Position numbers and translations under genes: made by a program. Shown here piece after piece: positions 8,017-16,257 of a DNA stretch of 64,000 nt; within the stretch, counting starts at the first letter, position 1; each line of letters opens with the position of its first letter. This DNA comes from Streptomyces californicus. GTDB taxonomy: Bacteria > Actinomycetota > Actinomycetes > Streptomycetales > Streptomycetaceae. The notes beneath the pieces are model-generated. The model saw only the letters and a list, made by a program, of their open reading frames with translations. It was not told the origin of the DNA and ran no database searches. The stretch is from assembly GCF_000717645.1 (NCBI RefSeq), contig NZ_JNZZ01000002.1, positions 186,001-250,000 on the forward strand, read 5' to 3'.

Positions 8017-9306
8017 ATGACGCACCCCTCGTCCGCCACGCCCTCGTCCGCCGCAGGCGGCTGCCCCGTCGGCGGCACCGGGGCCGTCGCGCTCAGCGGA
8101 CCCGGCTTCCACACCGAACCGCAGGAGCTGTACCGGCGGATGCGGCGCGAGCACGGGCCCGTCGTCCCCGTCGAGCTGCACGGCGGCGTCCCCGCCTGGC
8201 TGGTGATCGGCTACCGGGAGCTCCACCAGGTCACCAGCGACGGGGAGTTGTTCCCCCGGGACGTCTCCCTCTGGAACCAGTGGGAGAACATCCCCGCCGA
8301 CTGGCCGCTCCTGCCCATGGTCGGGACGCCCATGCCGTCCATCTACTTCACCGCGGGGGCCGAGCACCGCCGCCACGTCGACATGGTCGTCCCCGCGCTC
8401 GAAGCGATGGACCCCTTCGAAATCCGCCAGCACTGCGAGCAGTTGGCCGACCGGCTCATCGACGCCGTGTGCACGCGGGGCACCGCCGACCTCGTCGCCG
8501 AATACGCCGAGCCGCTGCCCGTCCTCGTGCTCGCGCGCCTCGTGGGCTTCCCCGACGAGGAGGGCGCCGACATCGCCCGGGTGCTCAAGGACCTCGCGGA
8601 CGGCGGCCCCGGGGCGCAGAAGGCGCACCAGCGCTTCGGCGAGCACATGCACCGCCTCGTCGCCGCCAAGCGGGAGCTGCCGGGGGACGACGTGACCTCC
8701 CGGATGCTCGCCCACCCCGAGCCGTTCACCGACGAGGAGTACGCCCTCGACCTGATGGCCATCACGGCGGCCGGCCACCTGACCACCGCCGACTGGATCG
8801 GCAACTCCACCCGGCTGATGCTCACCGAGGACCAGTTCGCCGACTCACTCGCCGGTGGCCGCCACAGCGTCGCCGAAGCGATGAACGAGGTCCTGTGGGA
8901 GGAGGGCCCCACCCAGATCCTCGCGGGACGGTGGGCGGCGCGCGACGCCCGGCTCGGCGGCCGGAACATCGCGCGCGGCGACCTGCTGCTCCTCGGGCTC
9001 GGCGCCGCCAACGCCGACCCGCACATCCGGCAGCAGGTCTCCGCCCACGCCGTCCGTTCGGGCCACGGCGGCAACAGCGCGCACCTGGCGTTCAGCCACG
9101 GCGAGTACCGCTGCCCCTTCCCGGCCCAGGAGATCGCCGAGACCATCGCCCGAACCGGCATCGAAGTGCTGATGGACCGGCTACCCGACCTCGAACTCTC
9201 CGTCCCCGCTTCCGAACTGGTCCGCAGGCCGTCCGCGTTCCTGCGCGGCACGACCGCCCTGCCCGTCCGCTTCACGCCCGTACGTACGACAGGAGACGCG
9301 TTGTGA
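8017..9306 (+). CDS. Cytochrome P450, CYP157-type, lacking the ExxR motif
   Basis: 429 aa soluble P450-like protein. Heme-ligand Cys is about 366 in FSHGEYRC, but the usual following CxG is CPF. The I-helix reads AAGHLTTADW. The K-helix position reads NEVLWEEGP, so the otherwise universal ExxR pair is absent. This matches the CYP157 family, which is published as lacking ExxR and occurs in conservons. The product closely resembles the conservon P450 at 40714-42273 (same APANxDP/GAANADP, LAFS and RLPDLEL blocks). It overlaps the next P450 gene by 4 bases (GTGA), so the two are coupled. No cvnA-D genes lie nearby. A TATAGT hexamer about 60 bases upstream may be the -10 element. Confidence 0.9.
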   Translation: MTHPSSATPSSAAGGCPVGGTGAVALSGPGFHTEPQELYRRMRREHGPVVPVELHGGVPAWLVIGYRELHQVTSDGELFPRDVSLWNQWENIPADWPLLPMVGTPMPSIYFTAGAEHRRHVDMVVPALEAMDPFEIRQHCEQLADRLIDAVCTRGTADLVAEYAEPLPVLVLARLVGFPDEEGADIARVLKDLADGGPGAQKAHQRFGEHMHRLVAAKRELPGDDVTSRMLAHPEPFTDEEYALDLMAITAAGHLTTADWIGNSTRLMLTEDQFADSLAGGRHSVAEAMNEVLWEEGPTQILAGRWAARDARLGGRNIARGDLLLLGLGAANADPHIRQQVSAHAVRSGHGGNSAHLAFSHGEYRCPFPAQEIAETIARTGIEVLMDRLPDLELSVPASELVRRPSAFLRGTTALPVRFTPVRTTGDAL

Positions 9307-10556
9307 ACTGCCCGCACACTGCCGCCGCGCCGGCCGGCCGGAGCACCGGCGCCGTCGTCATCGACCCCATGGTCCAGGACCTCGACGGCGAGACCGCCCG
9401 ACTGCGCGACGCCGGGGTCCTCGCCCGGATCGACCTGCTCGGCGTACCGGCGTGGACGGTCACCCGGCACGCCGAAGCCCGTCGACTCCTGCTCGACCAG
9501 CGCCTGGTGAAGGACATCGACGCGTGGGAGCTCTGGCGGAGCGGAGTGGTGACACGTGCATGGCCGCTCATCGGCATGATCGACGCGGGCCGCTCCATGT
9601 TCACCGTCGACGGCGCCGAGCACCGGCGGCTGCGCACCAAGACGTCCCAGGCGCTCACCCCGCGCCGCCTCGAAGCGATCCGCCCCGCCATCGAGGAGTT
9701 CACCGAGGAGCTGCTGGACCAACTGGAGGCGGGCCGGGACGAGAACGGCGTCGTCGATCTGAAGGCCGTCTTCGCCCAGCCGCTCCCGATGAAGGTCGTC
9801 GGCATGCTCATGGGCGTCGACGAGTCCCAGCACGCCATGCTGACCCGGCAGTACAAGGCGTTCTTCTCGATGCTCACCCCGCAGGACGAACGCCTCGCCC
9901 TGCTGGCCGAGTTGGACGTCTTCTACGCCGAACTCGTGCGGGAGAGGACGGCGCGGCCCGCCGACGACCTCACCAGCGCCCTGATCCTGGCCGAGGAGGG
10001 CGGCGAGCCGCTCACCGAGGAGGAGGTCGTGGGCAACCTCAAGGCCATGGTCGCCGCCGGGCACGAGACCACCATCGGCCTGGTCCTCAACGCCGTGCGC
10101 GCCCTGCTCTCCCACCCCGACCAGCTCCGCATGGTGCTCGACGGCGAGGCCGACTGGGACGCGGTGATCGAGGAGACGCTGCGCTGGGACACCCCCACCA
10201 CCCACCTGCTGATGCGGTTCGCCACCGAGGACATCACCGTCGGCGACGAGGTGATCCGCGAGGGCGAGGGCGTCGTCATCTCCTACCGGGCCATCGGACG
10301 CGACATCGAGCAGCACGGCCCCGACGCCGACGCCTTCGACATCACCCGGCCCACCCGCAACCGGCACATGACGTTCGGCCACGGCCCGCACATCTGCCCC
10401 GGCGCGGCCCTCTCGCGCGTCGAGGCCGCGACGGCGCTGCCCGCGCTGTTCGGCCGGTTCCCCGGGCTGCGGCTCGCCGTCCCGGACGAGGAGATCACCA
10501 AGCTTCCGGTGATGACGCAGAACGACATGGCGGCGTTCCCCGTCCTCCTGGACTGA
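9303..10556 (+). CDS. Cytochrome P450, CYP154-type
   Basis: 417 aa from a GTG overlapping the stop of the preceding P450. All canonical P450 elements are present: I-helix AGHETT, K-helix EETLRW (ExxR), and heme loop FGHGPHICPGA with Cys at about 365. The N-terminal LVKDIDAWELW and [14 protein letters not shown] blocks are typical of CYP154 enzymes, which are commonly encoded beside CYP157 partners in Streptomyces. It is a monooxygenase of unknown substrate and needs a ferredoxin/reductase from elsewhere, since none is encoded here. An ATP-grasp gene follows 14 bases downstream. Confidence 0.92.
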   Translation: MNCPHTAAAPAGRSTGAVVIDPMVQDLDGETARLRDAGVLARIDLLGVPAWTVTRHAEARRLLLDQRLVKDIDAWELWRSGVVTRAWPLIGMIDAGRSMFTVDGAEHRRLRTKTSQALTPRRLEAIRPAIEEFTEELLDQLEAGRDENGVVDLKAVFAQPLPMKVVGMLMGVDESQHAMLTRQYKAFFSMLTPQDERLALLAELDVFYAELVRERTARPADDLTSALILAEEGGEPLTEEEVVGNLKAMVAAGHETTIGLVLNAVRALLSHPDQLRMVLDGEADWDAVIEETLRWDTPTTHLLMRFATEDITVGDEVIREGEGVVISYRAIGRDIEQHGPDADAFDITRPTRNRHMTFGHGPHICPGAALSRVEAATALPALFGRFPGLRLAVPDEEITKLPVMTQNDMAAFPVLLD

Positions 10557-10570
10557 CGGGCGGCAGGCGG

Positions 10571-11572
10571 ATGGGCTCCCCGGCGGTACCGGCACCGGCT
10601 GGGGGAGGGGAACCTGTGGCATCGGCACCGGCTGGGGGAGGGGAACCCATGGCATCGGCACCGGCCGGGAAAGGGGGGCTCATGGCATCGGCACCGGGCC
10701 TGCTGGCCTTCGCGCCGCACCGCTCCGGCACGGCCGCCCTCCTGTCCGATGCCGCGCGCCGACGCGGCATGGAGGTGGCCGTACTGCCCGTCGACGGAGT
10801 GCCCGAACCGATGCGGCGGCGGGGGGACACGCACTACTACGGCGGTCCGCGCTTCGCCGCCCGGGTCGCCGGGCCGCTCGGGGTGGCGCTCCTCGAACCG
10901 GACGACGGATGGCTCGACGCCCTCCCCGCCGCCTTCACCGGCCGTGCCGTCAGCCGCGTGCCGCTCTCCGAGGCCCGCCGGCGTACCGGACCGTTCTTCG
11001 CCAAACCGCCCACCGACAAGAGCTTCCCCGCCGCCGTCCACCGCGACGGGTCCACCCTGCCGCCGCCTCCGCCCGGCACCGGCGACCCGTTCGTCCAGAT
11101 CAGTGAGGTCGTCGACTGGGAGGAGGAGTTCAGGATCTTCCTGCTCGACGGCGAGGTCCGCACCGGCTCGCGCTACGCCCGCTACGGGCGGCTCGACCCG
11201 GCCCCGCTGGCGGGCCACCCCCGGGAGGCCGCCGTGCGCGCCTTCGTGCGCGATCTCACCAGGGAGTGCGGCCACACCCTGCCCGGCGGCGTGGTCGTGG
11301 ACGTCGGACGCATGAGGGCGCCCGGCCGCGCCGCCGTCTGGGCCGTCGTCGAGGCCAATATGGCCTGGTTCAGCACCGTGTACGCCGCCGACCCCGAGCG
11401 CGCCCTGGACGTGGTGCTGCGCTCGGCGGGCCCCGCCGCCCTGCTCGGGGAACGGGACCGGCCGTTCCGCAGGGAGCACTCCACCGGCGCCGCCCCGCGT
11501 GTGGCCGCCGCCCCGCGTAAGGCCGCCCCACGCGACGCCGCCGCCCCGCGTGAGGCGCGTCACTCCGTGTGA
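10571..11572 (+). CDS. ATP-grasp domain protein
   Basis: 333 aa from the first in-frame ATG, but four in-frame starts exist (10571, 10616, 10649, 10682), the last three inside a 33-bp tandem repeat; the conserved part begins after 10682, which may be the true start (296 aa). The fold is read from PFFAKPPTD, FVQISEVVDWEEEFRIF, RYARYG and VVEANMAWFS, giving the substrate- and Mg-ATP-binding loops of small ATP-grasp proteins. The C-terminal tail repeats AAPR four times. ATP-grasp enzymes join a carboxylate to an amine or thiol; here the partners are unknown. It follows the CYP157/CYP154 pair closely and may be in their operon. Confidence 0.8.
   Translation: MGSPAVPAPAGGGEPVASAPAGGGEPMASAPAGKGGLMASAPGLLAFAPHRSGTAALLSDAARRRGMEVAVLPVDGVPEPMRRRGDTHYYGGPRFAARVAGPLGVALLEPDDGWLDALPAAFTGRAVSRVPLSEARRRTGPFFAKPPTDKSFPAAVHRDGSTLPPPPPGTGDPFVQISEVVDWEEEFRIFLLDGEVRTGSRYARYGRLDPAPLAGHPREAAVRAFVRDLTRECGHTLPGGVVVDVGRMRAPGRAAVWAVVEANMAWFSTVYAADPERALDVVLRSAGPAALLGERDRPFRREHSTGAAPRVAAAPRKAAPRDAAAPREARHSV
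10585..10698 (+). repeat. 33-bp tandem repeat, each unit carrying a Shine-Dalgarno and start codon
   Basis: Units at 10585-10617, 10618-10650, 10651-10683 and a partial fourth from 10684. Each contains GGCATCGGCACCGG (first copy GGTACCGG), a purine-rich GGGGGAGGGG or GGGAAAGGGGGG tract, and a GTG or ATG formed at the junction with the next unit (10616, 10649, 10682), all in the same frame. The encoded repeat is ASAPAGGGEPM-like. Confidence 0.9.
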
Positions 11573-11650
11573 AGTTCTCGGCATGAATCCCGCCGGTCCG
11601 GGGAGGGGTCCAGGTCGTCGGCGCGGCCGCACCCCGGCCCGCCGCGCACC

Positions 11651-11677
11651 ATGCCCCCGCCGAACGGGAGGGGGCAT
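11651..11677 (+). terminator. Hairpin between the ATP-grasp gene and betB
   Basis: ATGCCCCC pairs with GGGGGCAT across an 11-nt loop; it lies about 80 bases after the ATP-grasp stop and 27 bases before the betB start. It could end upstream transcription or act as a leader structure for betB. There is only a short T-run (ATTTC). Confidence 0.45.
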
Positions 11678-11703
11678 TTCAGGCACGGAAGGCGAAAAAC
11701 GAC

Positions 11704-13206
11704 ATGTCGGCGCTCAGTACCATCCACATCGACGGCACCTGGCGGGCCGCCGGATCAGGGGCGACCCGCGAGGTCATCGACCCCGCCGACGCCACGGTCC
11801 TGGCCGTCGTCGCGGAGGGCGGGGCGGACGACGCCGACGCGGCGATCGCGGCGGCCCGGCGCGCCTTCGACGACGGCCCCTGGCCGCACAGGCCGGTCGC
11901 CGAGCGGGCCGCCCTGCTGCGCCGGGTCGCCGACCTGCTCCAGCGGGACCGCGAGGAGATCGCGATCACCGAGAGCCGCGACACCGGCAAGACCCTGGAG
12001 GAGGGCCGCGTCGACGTCGACGACGTGACCAACGCCTTCCGCTACTTCGCCGACCTCGTGATGAACGAGAGCGGCGGCCGGGTCGTCGATGCGGGCGACC
12101 CCGAGATCCACAGCATCGTCGTCCACGAACCGGTCGGCGTCTGCGCCCTGATCGCCCCCTGGAACTACCCCCTCCTCCAGGCCAGTTGGAAGATCGCCCC
12201 GGCCCTCGCCGCCGGCAACACCTTCGTCCTCAAGCCCAGCGAGGTCACCCCGCTCTCCACCGTCCACCTGGTCAGGCTGCTCGCCGAGGCGGGGCTGCCC
12301 GACGGCACGGCCAATCTGGTCACCGGCGCCGGCGACCCCGTGGGCGCCCGGTTCGCCGAACACCCGGACGTGGACCTGGTCTCCTTCACCGGCGGCCTGG
12401 TCAGCGGTACGAAGGTGGCCCAGGCGGCCGCGCCCACCGTGAAGAAGGTCGCCCTGGAGCTCGGCGGCAAGAACCCCAACGTGGTCTTCGCCGACGCCTG
12501 CGCCACCGACGAGGGCTTCGACACCGCCGTCGACCAGGCGCTGAACGCCGCGTTCTTCCACAGCGGCCAGGTCTGCTCCGCCGGCGCCCGCCTGATCGTC
12601 GAGGAGAGCGTCAGCGAGCGGTTCGTCGCCGAGCTGGCCCGCCGCGCCGACGCCATCCGCCTCGGCCGGGGCACCCTCGACGGCGTCGAGTGCGGCCCCC
12701 TCGTCTCCGCCCAGCAGCTCGCCAAGGTCGAGGCGTACGTCGCCTCCGCCCGCGAGGAGGGCGCGATCGTCCGGGCCGGCGGCGCGCGCCCCGAGCCCTG
12801 CGACGTACGGCCCGAGGGAGGCTACTTCTACCGGCCGACCGTCCTGGACGGCTGCCACCGGGAGATGAAGGTGGTCCGCGAGGAGACCTTCGGCCCGATT
12901 CTCACCGTCGAGACCTTCCGTACCGAGGAAGAGGCCGTCACCCTGGCCAACGACACCGACTACGGCCTCGCGGGCGCCGTCTGGACGACCGACGCCGGCC
13001 GGGCCCGCCGGGTCGCCGGACGGCTGCGCCACGGCACCGTCTGGATCAACGACTACCACCCCTACCTCCCGCAGGCCGAATGGGGCGGCTTCGGCAAGTC
13101 CGGCACCGGCCGCGAACTCGGCCCGACCGGACTCGCCGAGTACCGCGAGTCCAAGCACATCTACCAGAACCTCAACCCGCGCCCCCAGCGCTGGTTCGCC
13201 GGCTGA
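11704..13206 (+). CDS. betB: Betaine-aldehyde dehydrogenase
   Basis: 500 aa NAD(P)-dependent aldehyde dehydrogenase that oxidises betaine aldehyde to glycine betaine, the second step from choline. The fold is complete: APWNYPLLQ and KPSEVTPLS cofactor-binding segments, catalytic Glu about 252 (ALELGGKNPN), catalytic Cys about 291 (GQVCSAGARL), and the FGPI/EETFGP region. Length matches the family. The substrate is assigned from context: a GMC oxidoreductase of the choline dehydrogenase type and a betaine/choline ABC importer follow on the same strand. Hairpin DNA upstream separates it from the ATP-grasp gene. Confidence 0.9.
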   Translation: MSALSTIHIDGTWRAAGSGATREVIDPADATVLAVVAEGGADDADAAIAAARRAFDDGPWPHRPVAERAALLRRVADLLQRDREEIAITESRDTGKTLEEGRVDVDDVTNAFRYFADLVMNESGGRVVDAGDPEIHSIVVHEPVGVCALIAPWNYPLLQASWKIAPALAAGNTFVLKPSEVTPLSTVHLVRLLAEAGLPDGTANLVTGAGDPVGARFAEHPDVDLVSFTGGLVSGTKVAQAAAPTVKKVALELGGKNPNVVFADACATDEGFDTAVDQALNAAFFHSGQVCSAGARLIVEESVSERFVAELARRADAIRLGRGTLDGVECGPLVSAQQLAKVEAYVASAREEGAIVRAGGARPEPCDVRPEGGYFYRPTVLDGCHREMKVVREETFGPILTVETFRTEEEAVTLANDTDYGLAGAVWTTDAGRARRVAGRLRHGTVWINDYHPYLPQAEWGGFGKSGTGRELGPTGLAEYRESKHIYQNLNPRPQRWFAG

Positions 13207-13522
13207 CACCCACGGGGCCCAGCCGTCACCTTTCCGCCCGCCCGGCGCCCGGCGCACACGCTCGCGGCGTCGCCGGCACGGCCGGGCGGCTGCGCCACGA
13301 GAGCGCTCCGGCGCCTCGCGATCGCACGTACCACGCACCACGGGCCGCGCACCCCGCGCCGCCCGGCCGCTTCCCGGCGGTTCCCCGCGCGGCTTCCCGG
13401 CGGCGACGGGAACGTGACGACAGGACCAGGAACCAGGGCCCGGAGCCGCCGAACCACGGGCCCCGCCCGGCTGTTCGCAGCACCACGCACACGCACGAAC
13501 CTTGCAGAAGGAGCAGTGACCG
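13207..13522. other. betB-betA intergenic region
   Basis: 316 bases without a convincing gene; the open frames crossing it are Arg/Pro/Ala-rich GC artefacts. The only clear signal is AAGGAG at 13508-13513, the ribosome site of betA. A promoter for betA could be here but none is recognisable. Confidence 0.6.
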
Positions 13523-15136
13523 ATGTCTTCCACCCCGCGCAGCACCGCGGTCCCCGACCCCGAAGCCCCCGTCTCCGACTACGTGATCGTCGGCGGCGGC
13601 ACCGCCGGGTCGGTCATCGCCTCCCGGCTCACCGAGGACCCCGGCACCACCGTCACGGTCATCGAGGGCGGCCCCACCGACATCGACCGCGACGACGTGC
13701 TGACGCTGCGCCGCTGGCTCGGCCTGCTCGGCGGCGACCTCGACTACGACTACCCCACCACCGAGCAGCCGCGCGGCAACTCCCACATCCGGCACAGCCG
13801 CGCCCGGGTCCTCGGCGGCTGCTCCTCGCACAACACGCTGATCAGCTTCAAGCCGCTGCCCGGCGACTGGGACGAGTGGGCCGAGGCCGGCGCCGAGGGC
13901 TGGGACGCCGCCGCGATGGACCCGTACTTCGCCAAGCTGCGCAACAACATCGTCCCGGTCGACGAGAAGGACCGCAACGCCATCGCCCGCGACTTCGTGG
14001 ACGCCGCCCGGCAGGCCGCCGGGGTCCCGCGCGTGGAGAGCTTCAACCGCGAGCCGTTCCACGAGGGCGTCGGCTTCTTCGACCTCGCCTACCACCCCGA
14101 GAACAACAAGCGCTCCTCCGCCTCGGTGGCCTACCTCCACCCGCACATCGAGGCCGGCGACCGCCCCAACCTCCGTATCCTGCTGGAGACGTGGGCGTAC
14201 CGCCTGGAGTTCGACGGCACCCGCGCCACCGGCGTCCACGTCCGGACGAAGGACGGCGAGGAGATCCTGCTGCGCGCCGCCCGCGAGGTCATCGTCTGCG
14301 CGGGCGCGGTGGACACGCCCCGGCTGCTGCTGCACTCCGGGATCGGCCCGCGCGCGGACCTGGAGGCGCTGGGCATCGACGTGCGCCACGACCTTCCGGG
14401 CGTCGGCGAGAACCTGCTCGACCACCCCGAGTCCGTCATCGTCTGGGAGACCGACGGACCCATCCCGGAGAACTCCGCGATGGACTCCGACGCGGGACTC
14501 TTCGTCCGCCGCGACCCCGGATCCCGGGGCCCGGACCTGATGTTCCACTTCTACCAGATCCCGTTCACCGACAACCCCGAGCGCCTCGGCTACGAGAAGC
14601 CCGAGCACGGGGTGTCGATGACGCCGAACATCCCCAAGCCCCGCAGCCGCGGCCGCCTCTACCTCACCAGCGCCGACCCCGAGGTCAAACCCGCCCTGGA
14701 CTTCCGGTACTTCACCGACGAGGACGACTACGACGGCCGCACCCTGGTCGACGGCATCAAACTCGCCCGCGAGATCGCCGGCACCGAACCGCTGGCCCAC
14801 TGGCTGGCGCGCGAGGTCTGCCCGGGACCGGAGATCACCTCGGACGAGGAGATCAGCGAGTACGCCCGCAAGGTCGCCCACACCGTGTACCACCCGGCCG
14901 GCACCTGCAGGATGGGCGCGGCCGACGACCACGAGGCCGTCGTCGACCCGCAGTTGCGGATCCGGGGCCTCGACGGCATCCGGATCGCCGACGCCTCCGT
15001 CTTCCCGACCATGCCCGCCGTCAACCCGATGATCGGCGTCCTCATGGTCGGCGAGAAGTGCGCCGAACTCCTCTCCGGCGCGGCGCGCGACGCCGTGCCG
15101 GTCACCAGCACCAGCACCGGAGGCGATGTCCGATGA
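13523..15136 (+). CDS. betA: GMC-family choline dehydrogenase/oxidase
   Basis: 537 aa FAD-dependent oxidoreductase, expected to oxidise choline to betaine aldehyde. It has the N-terminal dinucleotide fold ([16 protein letters not shown], about 20-35), the GMC signature 1 ([11 protein letters not shown]), the second signature around [15 protein letters not shown], and the catalytic HPAGTCRMG segment with His about 457, followed by VNPMIGV near the C-terminus. The start is ATG with AAGGAG 9 nt upstream. It is coupled to the ABC ATPase by an ATGA overlap, which ties oxidation to substrate uptake. Bacterial GMC enzymes with this layout vary in alcohol substrate; the context favours choline. Confidence 0.85.
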   Translation: MSSTPRSTAVPDPEAPVSDYVIVGGGTAGSVIASRLTEDPGTTVTVIEGGPTDIDRDDVLTLRRWLGLLGGDLDYDYPTTEQPRGNSHIRHSRARVLGGCSSHNTLISFKPLPGDWDEWAEAGAEGWDAAAMDPYFAKLRNNIVPVDEKDRNAIARDFVDAARQAAGVPRVESFNREPFHEGVGFFDLAYHPENNKRSSASVAYLHPHIEAGDRPNLRILLETWAYRLEFDGTRATGVHVRTKDGEEILLRAAREVIVCAGAVDTPRLLLHSGIGPRADLEALGIDVRHDLPGVGENLLDHPESVIVWETDGPIPENSAMDSDAGLFVRRDPGSRGPDLMFHFYQIPFTDNPERLGYEKPEHGVSMTPNIPKPRSRGRLYLTSADPEVKPALDFRYFTDEDDYDGRTLVDGIKLAREIAGTEPLAHWLAREVCPGPEITSDEEISEYARKVAHTVYHPAGTCRMGAADDHEAVVDPQLRIRGLDGIRIADASVFPTMPAVNPMIGVLMVGEKCAELLSGAARDAVPVTSTSTGGDVR

Positions 15137-16257
15137 CCGCGACCCAGGCACCCGAAGCCGCTGTGAGGAGCGCCGACGAGGCCGTCTTCTCCGTACGCAA
15201 CCTCTGGAAGGTCTTCGGCCCCAAGGCCGACCGCGTCCCCGGCGGTGAGCACGCCGCCCTCCCGCCCGCCGAACTGCGCGAGGCCACCGGCTGCACCGCC
15301 GCCGTGCGCGACGTCTCCTTCGACGTCCGCAAGGGCGAGGTGTTCGTCGTCATGGGTCTCTCCGGCTCCGGCAAGTCCACCCTCGTCCGCTGCCTCACCC
15401 GGCTGATCGAACCCACCAGCGGCACCCTCGCCATCGACGGCGAGGACGTCCTCGCGATGGACCGCTCCCGGCTCCGCGAACTGCGCCGCCACCGCGCCGC
15501 GATGGTCTTCCAGCACTTCGGACTGCTGCCGCACCGCACGGTGGTGGACAACGTGGCCTACGGCCTGGAGATCCAGGGCCTCAGCAAGTCCGAACGCCGC
15601 GCCAAGGCCGCCGAGTTGGTCGCCAAGGTCGGTCTCGCGGGCATGGAGGACCGCCGGCCCTCGCAGCTCTCCGGCGGCCAGCAGCAGCGCGTCGGGCTCG
15701 CCCGCGCGCTCGCCGTCGACCCGTCGGTCCTCCTCTTCGACGAGCCGTTCAGCGCGCTGGACCCGCTGATCCGCCGGGAGATGCAGGACGAGGTGGTCCG
15801 GCTGCACCGCGAGGAGGGCCGCACCATGGTCTTCATCACCCACGACCTCAGCGAGGCCCTGCGCCTGGGCACCCGCATCGCCCTGATGCGCGACGGCGGC
15901 ATCGTCCAGCTCGGCACCCCCGAGGAGATCGTGGGCTCGCCCGCCGACGACTACGTCCGCGAGTTCGTCCGCGACGTCCCCCGCGAACAGGTCCTCACCG
16001 TCGCCACCGCCATGCGGCCCGCGCTCGCCGGGGAGAGCGAGCGCGGACCGGCCGTACGCCCCGACGCCACCGTCGCCGAGGCCATCGAGGCGGTCTCCCG
16101 CTCCGGCGACCCCGCCGCCCGGGTGATGGACGCCGGCCGGCTCGTCGGCGTCGTCGACCGCGCCTGCCTGCTCGACGTCGTCGCCGGAACGGCCGAACCC
16201 GCCGTGACGGCCCCGGCCCCCGACGCGCCGGACGGCCCCCGCGAGGTGACCGCCTGA
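15133..16257 (+). CDS. Glycine betaine/choline ABC transporter, ATP-binding subunit
   Basis: 374 aa ProV/OpuAA-type ATPase powering import of betaine or choline. Walker [10 protein letters not shown] (about 75-83), Q-loop [11 protein letters not shown], signature LSGGQQQR, Walker [13 protein letters not shown] and switch His in ITHD are all intact. An insertion of about 25 residues ([25 protein letters not shown]) lies between strand 1 and the Walker A, typical of the betaine subgroup. After about residue 255 there is a shortened regulatory tail with one recognisable CBS-like half ([23 protein letters not shown]). It overlaps betA by 4 bases and the permease by 1 base (TGATG). Confidence 0.93.
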   Translation: MTATQAPEAAVRSADEAVFSVRNLWKVFGPKADRVPGGEHAALPPAELREATGCTAAVRDVSFDVRKGEVFVVMGLSGSGKSTLVRCLTRLIEPTSGTLAIDGEDVLAMDRSRLRELRRHRAAMVFQHFGLLPHRTVVDNVAYGLEIQGLSKSERRAKAAELVAKVGLAGMEDRRPSQLSGGQQQRVGLARALAVDPSVLLFDEPFSALDPLIRREMQDEVVRLHREEGRTMVFITHDLSEALRLGTRIALMRDGGIVQLGTPEEIVGSPADDYVREFVRDVPREQVLTVATAMRPALAGESERGPAVRPDATVAEAIEAVSRSGDPAARVMDAGRLVGVVDRACLLDVVAGTAEPAVTAPAPDAPDGPREVTA

